A stretch of DNA of 64,000 nt from Streptomyces sp. NRRL S-350. GTDB lineage: Bacteria > Actinomycetota > Actinomycetes > Streptomycetales > Streptomycetaceae. The notes beneath the pieces were generated by a model. It was not told the DNA's origin. It made no database searches and worked only from the letters and a program-made list of their open reading frames with translations. A program made the position numbers and the translations under genes. The stretch is taken from NCBI RefSeq assembly GCF_000719705.1, contig NZ_JOHO01000008.1, forward strand, positions 62,001 through 126,000, written 5' to 3'. Each line of letters opens with the position of its first letter. Within the stretch, counting starts at the first letter, position 1. Below, piece after piece: positions 52,121 to 60,644 of the stretch.

Positions 52121-52792
52121 TCAGCGGGTGCTGATCTTCACCTGGCGGATGTTCACGGGGAGGTTGGGGAAGCCGTCTCCGGGGCTGTTCTGGTCGTCCT
52201 CGCCGCCGGCGGCGATCTTCTGCAGGACGTCCAGGCCGGCCGTGATCCGGCCGAACGGCGTGTAGGCGGGGGAGAGCTTGGTGTCCTTCCAGACGAAGAA
52301 GAACTGGCTGCCGTTGGTGTTCGGGCCGGCGTTGGCCATGGCCACGGTGCCGGCCGGATAGGTGGCGCCGGTCAGGTTCTCGTCCGGGAAGGAGTAGCCG
52401 GGGCCGCCGCTGCCCGTCCCGGTCGGATCGCCGCACTGCAGGACGTAGATCCGCTGGGTGGTCAGACGGTGGCAGTGACTGCGGTCGAAGTAGTCGTGCT
52501 CGGCGAGGAAGCGGAACGAGAAGGTGGTGCAGGGCGCCTTGTCGGTCAGTGCCTCGAAGGTGATCGGGCCCTGGCTGGTCCGCAGCGTCGCGCGGTAGGG
52601 CTGGGCCGCCTTCTTGGCGTTGAAGACCGGGATGCCCTTGAAGTTGTCCGCCGGTACGGCCGGTGTGTAGGCGCAGCCGGTGGCGGGGGTGGCCACCGCG
52701 GGGGCGGAGGTGTCCGCGATGGCGGTGCCGGTGCTCGCCATGAGTGGGAGGGCGGTGGCGGCGGCGACCAGCGCCCAATGCGTGCGCTTCAC
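52121..52792 (-). CDS. Secreted cyclophilin-type peptidyl-prolyl isomerase
   Basis: A 223-residue exported PPIase. GTG 52792 (GGAAGG, 8-bp spacing) gives a clean Sec signal peptide (KRTHWALVAAATALPLMAST, cleaved near AIADTS); a start at ATG 52834 would add a basic stretch. The cyclophilin domain has SHCHRLTTQRIYVLQCGDPT, GTVAMANAGPNTNGSQFFFV and YTPFGRITAGLDVLQKIA. It helps fold secreted proteins outside the membrane. Convergent with nothing close; TetR lies upstream on the same strand. Confidence 0.9.
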   Translation of the reverse strand: MKRTHWALVAAATALPLMASTGTAIADTSAPAVATPATGCAYTPAVPADNFKGIPVFNAKKAAQPYRATLRTSQGPITFEALTDKAPCTTFSFRFLAEHDYFDRSHCHRLTTQRIYVLQCGDPTGTGSGGPGYSFPDENLTGATYPAGTVAMANAGPNTNGSQFFFVWKDTKLSPAYTPFGRITAGLDVLQKIAAGGEDDQNSPGDGFPNLPVNIRQVKISTR

Positions 52793-52917
52793 GTGACGGG
52801 CCTTCCGGGGGGTGGTGGACGGCTGGATTGTCATGGAGGCATCATCCACGCCCGGGTGGGGATGCGGAAGGGGCGGACGGGTGTGGTGCGCCGGTTCGGG
52901 ATGTCACTGATGATCAG

Positions 52918-53691
52918 TCAGCTGCCGTCCGGGGTTCGGGAGTCCTGCGCTTCCGCCGGTCCGGGTGGAGCCGCTGTTTCCAGGGCGTCCTGTGCGGTGG
53001 ATGTTGCGGACCTTGCGGATCTTGCCGGGGCTGCGGAGGTTTCCGGTGCGGTGGGGGATTCTGGGGTGGTGGTGAAGAGTCCGGCGCGGGCTGCCAGGGC
53101 AGCGGCGTCGGCGGCCCGCTCGGCGGTGCGGGCGTCCAACGGCTCGCCGGTGACGAACAGACGGTAGTAGAGCGGGGCCGTGGCGGATCGGACCACCTCG
53201 GCGCCGTCCGTTCCGGCGGGCAACTCGCTCCGGGTGATGGCTCGTTCGGCCACCTCGGCGGCCTGTCGGTGTCGGGCTGCGAAGAAGGCGCGCAGGGCGG
53301 CCGCGCCGATGTCCGAGCGCTGGGCGGCGGAGATCAACGCGGTGGGTGTGGGGCCCGTCTCCGGGTCGGTGAAGACGGTGAACACCTCCTGGGTGATCCG
53401 GCGAAGGTCCTGCCGGAGGTCTCCGGTGTCGGGCAGGGGCCATGGCTGGTCGGCGGAGGCGGTGAGGGCGTCCGCGATCAGGCCGTCCACGCCGCCCCAC
53501 CGTCGGTAGAGGGTCGCCTTGTGGACGCCGGAGCGGGCGGCGACCGCCTCGACGGTGAGGCCGTCGTAACCCTTTTCGGTGACCTCGGCCAGCGTGGCGG
53601 TGACCACGTCCGCCCGAACCCGTGTACTGCGACCGCCCGGGCGGGGCGTGGGGGTGTGGGGTGGCTGCTGGGGGTGGACGGATACGGTCAA
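52918..53691 (-). CDS. TetR family transcriptional regulator
   Basis: A 257-residue TetR repressor. The HTH is residues about 28-74 (VVTATLAEVTEKGYDGLTVE and VAARSGVHKATLYRRWGGVD). The C-terminal part resembles TetR_C_11, with a disordered Ala/Pro/Thr tail. TTG 53691 with GGAG six bases upstream is used. An operator-like 20-bp box overlaps its start, and a perfect version precedes the divergent acetyltransferase, so it should repress both. Confidence 0.9.
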   Translation of the reverse strand: MTVSVHPQQPPHTPTPRPGGRSTRVRADVVTATLAEVTEKGYDGLTVEAVAARSGVHKATLYRRWGGVDGLIADALTASADQPWPLPDTGDLRQDLRRITQEVFTVFTDPETGPTPTALISAAQRSDIGAAALRAFFAARHRQAAEVAERAITRSELPAGTDGAEVVRSATAPLYYRLFVTGEPLDARTAERAADAAALAARAGLFTTTPESPTAPETSAAPARSARSATSTAQDALETAAPPGPAEAQDSRTPDGS

Positions 53692-53770
53692 AGTCGACTC
53701 CAGTCGCTTTAAGGCTTGCTGTGGGGTGGTGGTCGTGCCATGCTCATACTAATGCGACTCAAGTCGCATT
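53691..53770. promoter_or_regulatory. Two TetR operator boxes
   Basis: AATGCGACTCAAGTCGCATT (53751-53770) has 9-bp perfect arms. A decayed copy AAGTCGACTCCAGTCGCTTT lies at 53691-53710 over the TetR start codon. Centres are 60 bp apart. Confidence 0.75.
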
Positions 53771-53785
53771 ACGAGAGGAGCGTGA

Positions 53786-54451
53786 ATGACCACCGCCGCC
53801 ATCCCCGACCCCACCGTGCTCCACCCGCTCGCCGGCCACGATCGGGTCGTCCTGCTGCGCCCGCTCGTCACGGACCCGCGGATCGAGGTGGGCGAGTACA
53901 CCTACTTCGACGACCCCGACGGTGCCACCCGGTTCGAGGAGCGCAACGTCCTCTACGCGTACGGCCCCGAGCGGCTGGTGATCGGAAAGTACTGCGCGAT
54001 CGCCACCGGGACCCGCTTCCTGATGGCCGGAGCCGCCCACCCGGCCATCGGCGTCTCCACCTTCCCGTTCACGATGTTCGGCGGCAGTTGGACCGAGCGA
54101 ACGCTCGACATCGTCTCGGGCCTGCCCAGTCGGGGTGACACGGTGATCGGCAACGACGTCTGGTTCGGCTTCGGGGCGACCGTGCTGCCCGGGGTCCGAA
54201 TCGGCGACGGCGCGATCATTGCGGCCGGCGCGATGGTCACCGCCGATGTCGAGCCGTACACCGTCGTCGGTGGCAACCCCGCCCGCCCGATCCGCCGCCG
54301 CTTCGACGACGCCGACGTCGAGCGGCTGCTCCGCGCGGCCTGGTGGGACTGGCCGGTCGAGCTCGTCGCCGAGAACGTCCGCGCCGTCATGGCCGGCACC
54401 CCGGCCGACATCGAGGCGATCGCGGAGGCGAACGGCCTGCTCGCCTTCTGA
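53786..54451 (+). CDS. CatB/Vat-type hexapeptide acetyltransferase
   Basis: A 221-residue left-handed beta-helix acetyltransferase of the xenobiotic (CatB/Vat) group. Hexapeptide repeats are obvious (VIGNDVWFGFGATVLPGVRI, IIAAGAMVTADVEPYTVVGG). The catalytic His is H85 in MAGAAHPAIGVSTFPF. The C-terminal helix RLLRAAWWDWPVE is family-typical. ATG 53786 has GAGAGGAG 5 bp upstream. Relatives inactivate streptogramin A or chloramphenicol. It is under the divergent TetR, as expected for inducible resistance; the drug is not identified. Confidence 0.92.
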   Translation: MTTAAIPDPTVLHPLAGHDRVVLLRPLVTDPRIEVGEYTYFDDPDGATRFEERNVLYAYGPERLVIGKYCAIATGTRFLMAGAAHPAIGVSTFPFTMFGGSWTERTLDIVSGLPSRGDTVIGNDVWFGFGATVLPGVRIGDGAIIAAGAMVTADVEPYTVVGGNPARPIRRRFDDADVERLLRAAWWDWPVELVAENVRAVMAGTPADIEAIAEANGLLAF

Positions 54452-54633
54452 CAGTCCGGTGTCCGGACGGGCATTGATCACCGGCGCTCCGGTACGCGAG
54501 GATGGCGCCTCCCCGCCCCACGCCCCACGCTCCGCACCGTCCACCGCCGGGCCTTCCGCCCGGCCGCTGGGTCCGTCCGACGCCGTACGGAACTCGCGCC
54601 TGCCGGTTCCGTTCGCTCGGAGGGATTCTCCTC

Positions 54634-55710
54634 ATGCCTGCCTCCCCGTCCAAGGGCCAGCCATCCTCGGCCCTTCGTGATCTTCCGGTGCTGCTCGTGG
54701 CGGTGGTGTGGGGGTCGAGCTTCCTTGCCGTCCAGCGGGTGGCCGAGCCCGGGACGGTCGTGGCGATGCTCGTACTGCGGTTCGGGCTGGTGCTGCCGCT
54801 GCTCGGGGTGGTCACCTGGCGGGCCCTGCGGGGGTTGAGCCGCGCCGAATGGCTCGGGGGCGCCGCACTCGGGCTGGTGCTCAGCGGGATCTTCCTACTG
54901 GAGACCTTCGGCGCCGTGCATACCTCCGCGACCAACGCCGGGCTGATCATCAGCCTCGCGATGGTGCTCACCCCGCTCGGAGAGAGCGCCCTCGGCCGGA
55001 CCGCACCACCGCGGGCCTTCCTGGCGGCTGCGGGGACGGCCGTCCTCGGAGTCACCCTGCTCACCGGTGACGGCGGGCTGCGACCTCCCACGCTCGGCGA
55101 CCTCCTGGTGCTGGGTGCGGCCCTGGTCCGCTCCGGATACGTCCTCGCGATGGCCCGCACCCGAGCCCTGCGCGACACCGACATGCTCGCCGTGACCTGG
55201 GTCCAACTCGCTACCGCCACTGCGGTCTTCTCCGTCGTCGCGCTGTCCGTGGGGCCTGCACCGTGGACGGTCGCCCGCTCGTACGGGCCCGGCCAGTGGG
55301 CCTGGCTGCTGCACCTGTCGCTGTTCTGCACCCTGTTCGCCTTCTTCGTCCAGATGTGGGCCGTCCGGGCCACATCGCCCTCCCGGGTGAGCCTGCTGCT
55401 CGGCACCGAGCCGCTGTGGGCCGCCGTTTTCGGCATCACCATGGCCGGGAACCGGATGGGCCCCCTCGCCCTGCTCGGCGGAGCGCTGGTGCTGGTCGCG
55501 ACGGAGTGGGGCCGACGCACCGCCCCGGCGGCCGCTCCCTCGCCGCACCCCGGCGAGGCGACGGTCATCGAGCCGATAGCCGAGACCGCCACCGCCGGGA
55601 CCGCCGGGACCGCCGGGACCGCCGATGCCGCCGATGCCGCCGAGACGGCCGGGACAGCCGGGGTGGCTGTCGGGGACCGGGATCCGCGGCCGGAGCCGGC
55701 GACGGCCTGA
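54634..55710 (+). CDS. EamA/DMT family transporter
   Basis: A 358-residue drug/metabolite transporter with ten hydrophobic helices arranged as two EamA repeats (LPVLLVAVVWGSSFLAVQRV and LLVLGAALVRSGYVLAMART). The second repeat contains PSRVSLLLGTEPLWAAVFGI. The C-terminal 60 residues are an Ala/Thr/Gly repeat tail encoded by GACCGCCGG units. ATG 54634 has GGAGG 10 bp upstream. It probably exports amino acids or small metabolites; it is in line with the acetyltransferase but 180 bp away. Confidence 0.9.
   Translation: MPASPSKGQPSSALRDLPVLLVAVVWGSSFLAVQRVAEPGTVVAMLVLRFGLVLPLLGVVTWRALRGLSRAEWLGGAALGLVLSGIFLLETFGAVHTSATNAGLIISLAMVLTPLGESALGRTAPPRAFLAAAGTAVLGVTLLTGDGGLRPPTLGDLLVLGAALVRSGYVLAMARTRALRDTDMLAVTWVQLATATAVFSVVALSVGPAPWTVARSYGPGQWAWLLHLSLFCTLFAFFVQMWAVRATSPSRVSLLLGTEPLWAAVFGITMAGNRMGPLALLGGALVLVATEWGRRTAPAAAPSPHPGEATVIEPIAETATAGTAGTAGTADAADAAETAGTAGVAVGDRDPRPEPATA
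55585..55660. repeat. GCCGGGACC tandem repeats in the transporter tail
   Basis: Nine-base units GCCGGGACC and GCCGATGCC repeat about seven times and encode TAGTAGTADAAD. Confidence 0.65.
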
Positions 55711-55744
55711 GCTGCCTGAGCAGCCTGAACCGCCACCGCGGGCC

Positions 55745-56335
55745 TCACCGGCGCCCCAGGGTGCGACGGGCGTAGTCGACGGTGACCGCACCGAGCAGTG
55801 GGCCCCAGGCCACCAGGGGCAGGTAGGCGAGAGTCATCACCACCATGGCGAAGCCGTGCGGGGAATCCGGCTCGGCCATGTTCCGGGCCCAGCCGCCGGC
55901 CAGCGCGGCCATGCCGAGGGCGGTGATGATCAGCGAGCCGAGGGCAGCGGGGACGATCGCGGCGAGGGGGCGGACCCTCCGGCCGCCTATCAGCGGGATC
56001 CAGGGCGGCGTCACCTGGCCCCAGGGCCGGACCAGGCCCAGGGTCAGGAAGGCGAGTGCCTCGGCCAGGACGCTCAGCGCCACGCAGTAGGCGGTGCCCC
56101 AACCCGGCTGGTGCGCGCCGTACGCCGCGGCGGTCGCGCCGGTGAAGCCGACCGGGACGCCGAAGCCGAAGGCGATCCGCCACAGACCCGAGGGGACGGT
56201 GGTGAGGACGGTGGCCCTGGCGGCGATCTCGGCCCAGCGGCGGGCGGGCGGTACGGCCGGGACGACGAGGGCGGCCGGGGCGGCCGGGGTGGCCCGGTGG
56301 GCGCCGTTGCGGACGGTGAGCATGAGCTTCGACAT
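55745..56335 (-). CDS. Hypothetical multi-pass membrane protein
   Basis: A 196-residue protein with four to five membrane helices (for example YCVALSVLAEALAFLTLGLV, AAIVPAALGSLIITALGMAA and MVVMTLAYLPLVAWGPLLGA) after a 30-residue N-terminal tail. No family is recognised. ATG 56335 lies 9 bp after AAGGGAG. It is divergent from a two-component system, and two copies of ATGCCGATCGG lie between them, so it is a likely target of that response regulator. Confidence 0.72.
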   Translation of the reverse strand: MSKLMLTVRNGAHRATPAAPAALVVPAVPPARRWAEIAARATVLTTVPSGLWRIAFGFGVPVGFTGATAAAYGAHQPGWGTAYCVALSVLAEALAFLTLGLVRPWGQVTPPWIPLIGGRRVRPLAAIVPAALGSLIITALGMAALAGGWARNMAEPDSPHGFAMVVMTLAYLPLVAWGPLLGAVTVDYARRTLGRR

Positions 56336-56415
56336 GATGGTGTTCTCCCTTCGGCCCGGCATCTTCGGCCGGTGCGATGGCTCAAGACTGGACGCCCACC
56401 AAGGGTTCGCGGCAG

Positions 56416-56470
56416 ATGCCGATCGGGCTGTTCCACCTGGTCAACCTGCCTTTGAAATATGCCGATCGGC
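56416..56470. promoter_or_regulatory. Repeated palindromic boxes between membrane gene and two-component system
   Basis: ATGCCGATCGG occurs at 56416-56426 and 56459-56469, the second extending to the palindrome GCCGATCGGC (56461-56470). The 43-bp spacing is four helical turns. Confidence 0.55.
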
Positions 56471-56529
56471 ACAAGCGCACCCTCCGGACCGCGTCGTAAT
56501 GTGACGGCAGTCGAAGAGAGGCGGTGACG

Positions 56530-57648
56530 ATGAGTCAGCTCCTGTGCCTGGTTGTCCCGGTCCTGCTGTTGCCGGCCTGGGCGGTCCGCGGGCGGCACGG
56601 TGCGGCGGCCGCGACGACCGTGCTCGGTGCGGTGTCGGTGGCGGTCTCGGTCGCCGTCTGGTTCACCGGACGCTGGTCGGAGGCGGATCGCCGGCCCGGG
56701 GCGGTCGGGCTCGCCGAGGTGGCCGTGCTGCTGCTGGCGGTGGTGCTGAGCCTGCGAGCCGAGGACGGTCCGCGGTGCGCGTCGGCGGTGTGGACGGCGT
56801 GCGGAGCGGTCGCGCTCTGGCCGTCCCGCTTCCTGGTCGTCGAAGGCCCAGCGGACACGCTCACGCTCTTCGGCTTCGGATCGATGCTCTCCCTGCCGGC
56901 CGTGTTGACCGGGCTTTACCTGCGGGGCCTGGACGACGGCCGGGCCCGCGCGGTGGCCGAGGCCAAGCGGGCTCAGCGGCTCGAACTGGCCCACGATCTG
57001 CACGACTTCGTCGCGCACGACGTCAGCGGAATGGTCGCCCAGGCTCAGGCGGGGGCGTACCTGGCCGAGATCGACCCGGCACGGGCGGCCGAGATGTTCG
57101 AACGGATAGAGCAGGCCGGGCAGCGGGCGCTGGCCTCGCTGGACCGGACGGTGCAACTACTGCGCAGCGAGGAGGGCGGCAGCCGTGGCCCGCAGCCGGG
57201 TCTCGCCGAACTCGTGCAGGTGGCTGAGCAGTTCACGGCCGCTGGCGGCGCGGAGGTCCGGCTGGAGCTGCCGGAAGGGCCGGTGCCGCGCGAGGTGGAG
57301 GGCACCGTTCACCGGATCGTGGTGGAGTCCCTGACCAACGTCCGGCGGCACGCCCCAGGTGCGCGGAGGGTGGAGATCCGGGCGCGTCGCAGTGGCGGAC
57401 GGCTGGAGTTGAGCGTCATCGACGACGGCGGGGCGTCGGCTCCGGGAGGGCTCCTGCGCCGCGGCGGCGGAAGCGGGCTCCCGGGGCTGGCTGCCCGGGT
57501 GGAGGCCCTCGGCGGCTCGCTGGAGGCGGGCCCATGCCGGAGCGAGGGCTGGCGGGTGAAGGCCGTGCTGCCGTTGGACGGAGCCGCGGAGGGGCCGGGA
57601 CGATCGCGAGGGCCGACCCGGGTCGGCACCGGGGAGGTGCGGGGATGA
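56530..57648 (+). CDS. NarL-type sensor histidine kinase
   Basis: A 372-residue kinase with an N-terminal membrane domain of about five helices (from SQLLCLVVPVLLLPAWAVRG to MLSLPAVLTGLYLRGL). The HisKA_3 dimerisation helix has phospho-acceptor H158 in AHDLHDFVAHDVSGMV. A HATPase domain has VVESLTNVRRHAPG (N box) and GGGSGLPGLAARVEALGG (G box). There is no long extracellular loop, so it probably senses within or near the membrane. ATG 56530 is favoured by GAGAGG 8 bp upstream over GTG 56524. It overlaps the response regulator gene by ATGA. Confidence 0.92.
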   Translation: MSQLLCLVVPVLLLPAWAVRGRHGAAAATTVLGAVSVAVSVAVWFTGRWSEADRRPGAVGLAEVAVLLLAVVLSLRAEDGPRCASAVWTACGAVALWPSRFLVVEGPADTLTLFGFGSMLSLPAVLTGLYLRGLDDGRARAVAEAKRAQRLELAHDLHDFVAHDVSGMVAQAQAGAYLAEIDPARAAEMFERIEQAGQRALASLDRTVQLLRSEEGGSRGPQPGLAELVQVAEQFTAAGGAEVRLELPEGPVPREVEGTVHRIVVESLTNVRRHAPGARRVEIRARRSGGRLELSVIDDGGASAPGGLLRRGGGSGLPGLAARVEALGGSLEAGPCRSEGWRVKAVLPLDGAAEGPGRSRGPTRVGTGEVRG

Positions 57649-58385
57649 ACAGCGGTACGGGGCCGGTCCGGATCCTGATCGCGGACGATCAGGCGGACGT
57701 CCGCAGTGCGTTCCGGATGATCCTGGACGCCCAGCCGGACATGGCGGTGGTCGCGGAGGCGGTGGACGGAGCCGCGGCGATGGCGGAGGCCAGGAGGTTG
57801 CGGCCGGACGTGGTGCTCGCGGACATCCGGATGCCGAAGTTCGACGGCCTGGAGGTCACCCGGCAACTGGCCGGTCAGTACAAGGTGATCGTGGTGACCA
57901 CCTTCGACCTCGACGAATACGTCCATACGGCGCTGCGGCACGGAGCGGCGGGCTTCCTGCTGAAGCGCTCGGGGCCTGCGCTGCTGATCGAGGCGGTCCG
58001 GGCGGCGATGGCGGGGGACGCGTTGATCAGCCCGCAGGTCACCGTGCGGCTGCTGCGGCACATGGCACTTCCCGGAGCAGGGCCGGAGCCGGGGCCGAGG
58101 TCGACGCCGAATCCGGGGGCGGGATCCGGACCGGGGGCGGCCTTCGGGTCGTCGGCGGCGGGGACGCTGGCAGCCGGACCACTGGAGGAACTGACCGCGA
58201 GGGAAAGGGAGATCGCCGAGCAGGTGGCGAACGGGGCGACCAACGCCGAGATCGGCGCCGGGCTGTTCATCTCACCAGGGACGGTGAAGAACCACCTCGC
58301 CAGCATCCAACGCAAGCTCGGTGCCCGTAACCGGGTGGGCATCGCGGCCTGGGTGTGGGAGCAGGCGGCCGGCGGCAAGCGATAA
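57645..58385 (+). CDS. NarL/FixJ response regulator
   Basis: A 246-residue response regulator. The receiver has acidic pocket DD (14-15), phospho-acceptor D60 in VVLADIRMPKFDG, and the Lys in FLLKRSG. A Pro/Gly linker of about 30 residues precedes the LuxR-type HTH (LTAREREIAEQVANGATNAE and SPGTVKNHLASIQRKLGARN). ATG 57645 has GGGGAGG upstream and overlaps the kinase stop. It should bind the repeated boxes before the divergent membrane gene and its own operon. Confidence 0.93.
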   Translation: MNSGTGPVRILIADDQADVRSAFRMILDAQPDMAVVAEAVDGAAAMAEARRLRPDVVLADIRMPKFDGLEVTRQLAGQYKVIVVTTFDLDEYVHTALRHGAAGFLLKRSGPALLIEAVRAAMAGDALISPQVTVRLLRHMALPGAGPEPGPRSTPNPGAGSGPGAAFGSSAAGTLAAGPLEELTAREREIAEQVANGATNAEIGAGLFISPGTVKNHLASIQRKLGARNRVGIAAWVWEQAAGGKR

Positions 58386-58407
58386 CCGAACGACTTGCCC
58401 CCAGTAC

Positions 58408-58426
58408 GCGGGGCCGGGAGCCCCGT
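58408..58426 (+). terminator. Hairpin after the response regulator gene
   Basis: CGGGGC (58409-58414) pairs with GCCCCG (58420-58425) around a 5-nt loop. Confidence 0.5.
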
Positions 58427-58499
58427 GATGCGACGGCGCCGCAGGGGCCGGACGAGCGCCCCGCCGAGCACCGAGTTCGCGCGCTTGTGAACGAAGGGT

Positions 58500-58905
58500 C
58501 AAGCGAGCGTTCGGAGCCCGCCACCCCTGCGAGTGAGCCGCTATAACACGTCAACCTGGCGCCTCGAAATTTGCTTCGGTCGACGCATAGTTGATATAGG
58601 AGCACGCCTCTGACCAGCCGCTTCACAAGTAAATGCGACTGGTTGTGACCATTTGACTTCTTTGCGTTGGCAAGTCTGGGCATGTTCACATTCGCCACCA
58701 TTCACATGGTGTCGTAGATCACAAAGATGGCGGTGAACTGCGTGTCGCAGATCACAAGCCGACGGGCATAGGATGCGCTCGTTCCAGGGTTTGTGAACTG
58801 CCTCACATGAGGTGGATCTCGGGAACTGGAACGCGGGTTCACCTCAGCGTGACCCGTCGGTTCCGATCTGCAGTCAAGGACGACTGGACGGAGGGAGCGG
58901 GGGCT
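58500..58905 (+). promoter_or_regulatory. nuo operon promoter region
   Basis: The AT-richest 300 bp of the window, with no gene. It holds an inverted repeat AAGTAAATG (58627-58635) / CATTTGACTT (58650-58659), two copies of GTGTCG(T/C)AGATCACAA (58709-58724, 58742-58757), a good -10 box TAGGAT (58769-58774), and a Rex-like box at 58792-58807. Confidence 0.7.
58792..58807. promoter_or_regulatory. Rex-like redox operator (ROP) before nuoA
   Basis: TGTGAACTGCCTCACA matches the Streptomyces Rex consensus TGTGAACNNNTTCACA at all but one fixed position. It lies about 15-25 bp downstream of the inferred transcription start, where bound Rex would block nuo expression when NADH is low. Rex control of nuo is established in S. 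coelicolor. Confidence 0.75.
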
Positions 58906-59265
58906 ATGAATGCCTACGCGCCGATCCTCGTACTCGGTGCCATCGCGGCGGCGTTCGCGGTCGGCTCCGTCGTGATGGCCTCACTCACCGGCCCCAAGCG
59001 CTACAACCGGGCCAAGTTGGAGGCGTACGAGTGCGGCATCGAGCCGACCCCGCAGCCCGTGGGCGGCGGTCGGTTCCCGATCAAGTACTACCTGACGGCG
59101 ATGCTTTTCATCGTCTTCGACATCGAGATCGTCTTCCTCTACCCCTGGGCGGTGACCTTCGACGCCCTGGGGATCTTCGGGCTGGTCGAGATGCTGCTCT
59201 TCATCGCCACCGTCTTCGTCGCCTACGCCTACGTGTGGCGCCGCGGCGGCCTGGAGTGGGACTGA
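58906..59265 (+). CDS. nuoA: NADH-quinone oxidoreductase subunit A
   Basis: A 119-residue, three-helix membrane subunit, the first gene of the complex I operon. KRYNRAKLEAYECGIEPTPQ is the conserved loop, and YYLTAMLFIVFDIEIVFLYP the second helix with its acidic residues. ATG 58906 has GGAGGGAG 8 bp upstream. It sits at the junction of the membrane and peripheral arms near the quinone site. Transcription is expected to be Rex-regulated. Confidence 0.96.
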   Translation: MNAYAPILVLGAIAAAFAVGSVVMASLTGPKRYNRAKLEAYECGIEPTPQPVGGGRFPIKYYLTAMLFIVFDIEIVFLYPWAVTFDALGIFGLVEMLLFIATVFVAYAYVWRRGGLEWD

Positions 59266-59379
59266 ACCCGGGGTGGGGCCCGAGCCCGGGCGAGGGGCGG
59301 CCGCCGGCCTTGTGAACCGGCGGACAAGCCCCGACGGGCAGGACGTACCACAGGACTTGAGGGCATTGAGAGGGATCTG

Positions 59380-59934
59380 ATGGGAATCGAGGAGAAGCTG
59401 CCGAGCGGCTTTCTGCTCACGACCGTGGAGACGGCCGCCGGCTGGGTGCGCAAGGCGTCACTCTTCCCGGCCACCTTCGGTCTGGCCTGCTGCGCGATCG
59501 AGATGATGACCACCGGCGCCGGCCGTTACGACCTGGCCCGGTTCGGCATGGAGGTCTTCCGGGGCTCCCCCCGGCAGGCCGATCTGATGATCGTGGCGGG
59601 CCGGGTGAGTCAGAAGATGGCCCCGGTGCTGCGCCAGGTGTACGACCAGATGGCCAACCCCAAGTGGGTCATCTCGATGGGCGTCTGCGCCTCCTCCGGC
59701 GGGATGTTCAACAACTACGCGATCGTGCAGGGCGTCGACCACATCGTCCCGGTGGACATCTACCTGCCCGGCTGCCCGCCCCGCCCGGAGATGCTGATGG
59801 ACGCCATCCTGAAGCTGCACGACAAGATCCAGCACGAGCCGCTGGGCGCGAACCGGCGCCGGGCCGAGGAACTCGGCGAGGCGCTCGCCCTCCAGGCCAC
59901 CCCGATCAGCGAGATGCGGGGGCAGCTGCGATGA
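59380..59934 (+). CDS. nuoB: NADH-quinone oxidoreductase subunit B
   Basis: A 184-residue subunit that binds cluster N2, the last electron donor to menaquinone. The four ligands are present: C37 and C38 ([10 protein letters not shown]), C103 (GVCASSGG) and C132 (PGCPPRPE). ATG 59380 follows GAGAGGGA. It is 114 bp after nuoA and overlaps nuoC by ATGA. Confidence 0.97.
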   Translation: MGIEEKLPSGFLLTTVETAAGWVRKASLFPATFGLACCAIEMMTTGAGRYDLARFGMEVFRGSPRQADLMIVAGRVSQKMAPVLRQVYDQMANPKWVISMGVCASSGGMFNNYAIVQGVDHIVPVDIYLPGCPPRPEMLMDAILKLHDKIQHEPLGANRRRAEELGEALALQATPISEMRGQLR

Positions 59935-60644
59935 ACGAGCAGGTCCCCGAGACCCGCCGCGAGCGGCCGGTCCGCGAGATCCCGGTCGAGGTGGTCGACC
60001 GCCGCCAGGGCATGTTCGGCGCCAAGGGCAGCGGCGACACCTCCGGCTTCGGCGGCCTGAGCGCCCCGGTGGTGCTGCCCGGCCCGAGCGAGCGCCCGTA
60101 CGGCGGCTGGTTCGACGAGGTCGCCGACGAACTGGAGGGCGCCCTGGAGGAGCAGGGCCTGGACCCGGCCGAGGTGATCGAGAAGACCGTGGTCGACCGC
60201 GGCGAGCTGACCTTCCAGATCGACCGCGCGCACCTGCTGCAGACCGTCCGCACCCTGCGGGACGACCCGGCACTGCGGTTCGAGCTGTGCCTGGGCGTGA
60301 GCGGCGTGCACTACCCCGGCGACAAGGGCCGCGAGTTGCACGCGGTCTACCACCTGCGCTCGATCACGCACGGCCGGCTGATCCGGCTGGAGGTCACCGC
60401 GCCGGACGCCGATCCGCGCGTGCCCTCGGTGGTGAGCGTCTACCCGACCAACGACTGGCACGAGCGCGAGGCCTACGACTTCTTCGGCCTGGTCTTCGAG
60501 GGCCACCCCGCGCTCACCCGGATCATGATGCCGGACGACTGGCTGGGCCACCCGCAGCGCAAGGACTACCCGCTCGGCGGCATCCCCGTCGAGTACAAGG
60601 GCGCCCAGATCCCGGCTCCCGACCAGCGGAGGTCGTACAGCTGA
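59931..60644 (+). CDS. nuoC: NADH-quinone oxidoreductase subunit C
   Basis: A 237-residue peripheral-arm subunit. The 30-kDa signature [20 protein letters not shown] and [20 protein letters not shown] are intact. It has an N-terminal extension of about 60 residues ([19 protein letters not shown]) common in actinobacterial NuoC. Starts within the nuoB stop; its own TGA overlaps the nuoD ATG. Confidence 0.96.
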   Translation: MNEQVPETRRERPVREIPVEVVDRRQGMFGAKGSGDTSGFGGLSAPVVLPGPSERPYGGWFDEVADELEGALEEQGLDPAEVIEKTVVDRGELTFQIDRAHLLQTVRTLRDDPALRFELCLGVSGVHYPGDKGRELHAVYHLRSITHGRLIRLEVTAPDADPRVPSVVSVYPTNDWHEREAYDFFGLVFEGHPALTRIMMPDDWLGHPQRKDYPLGGIPVEYKGAQIPAPDQRRSYS

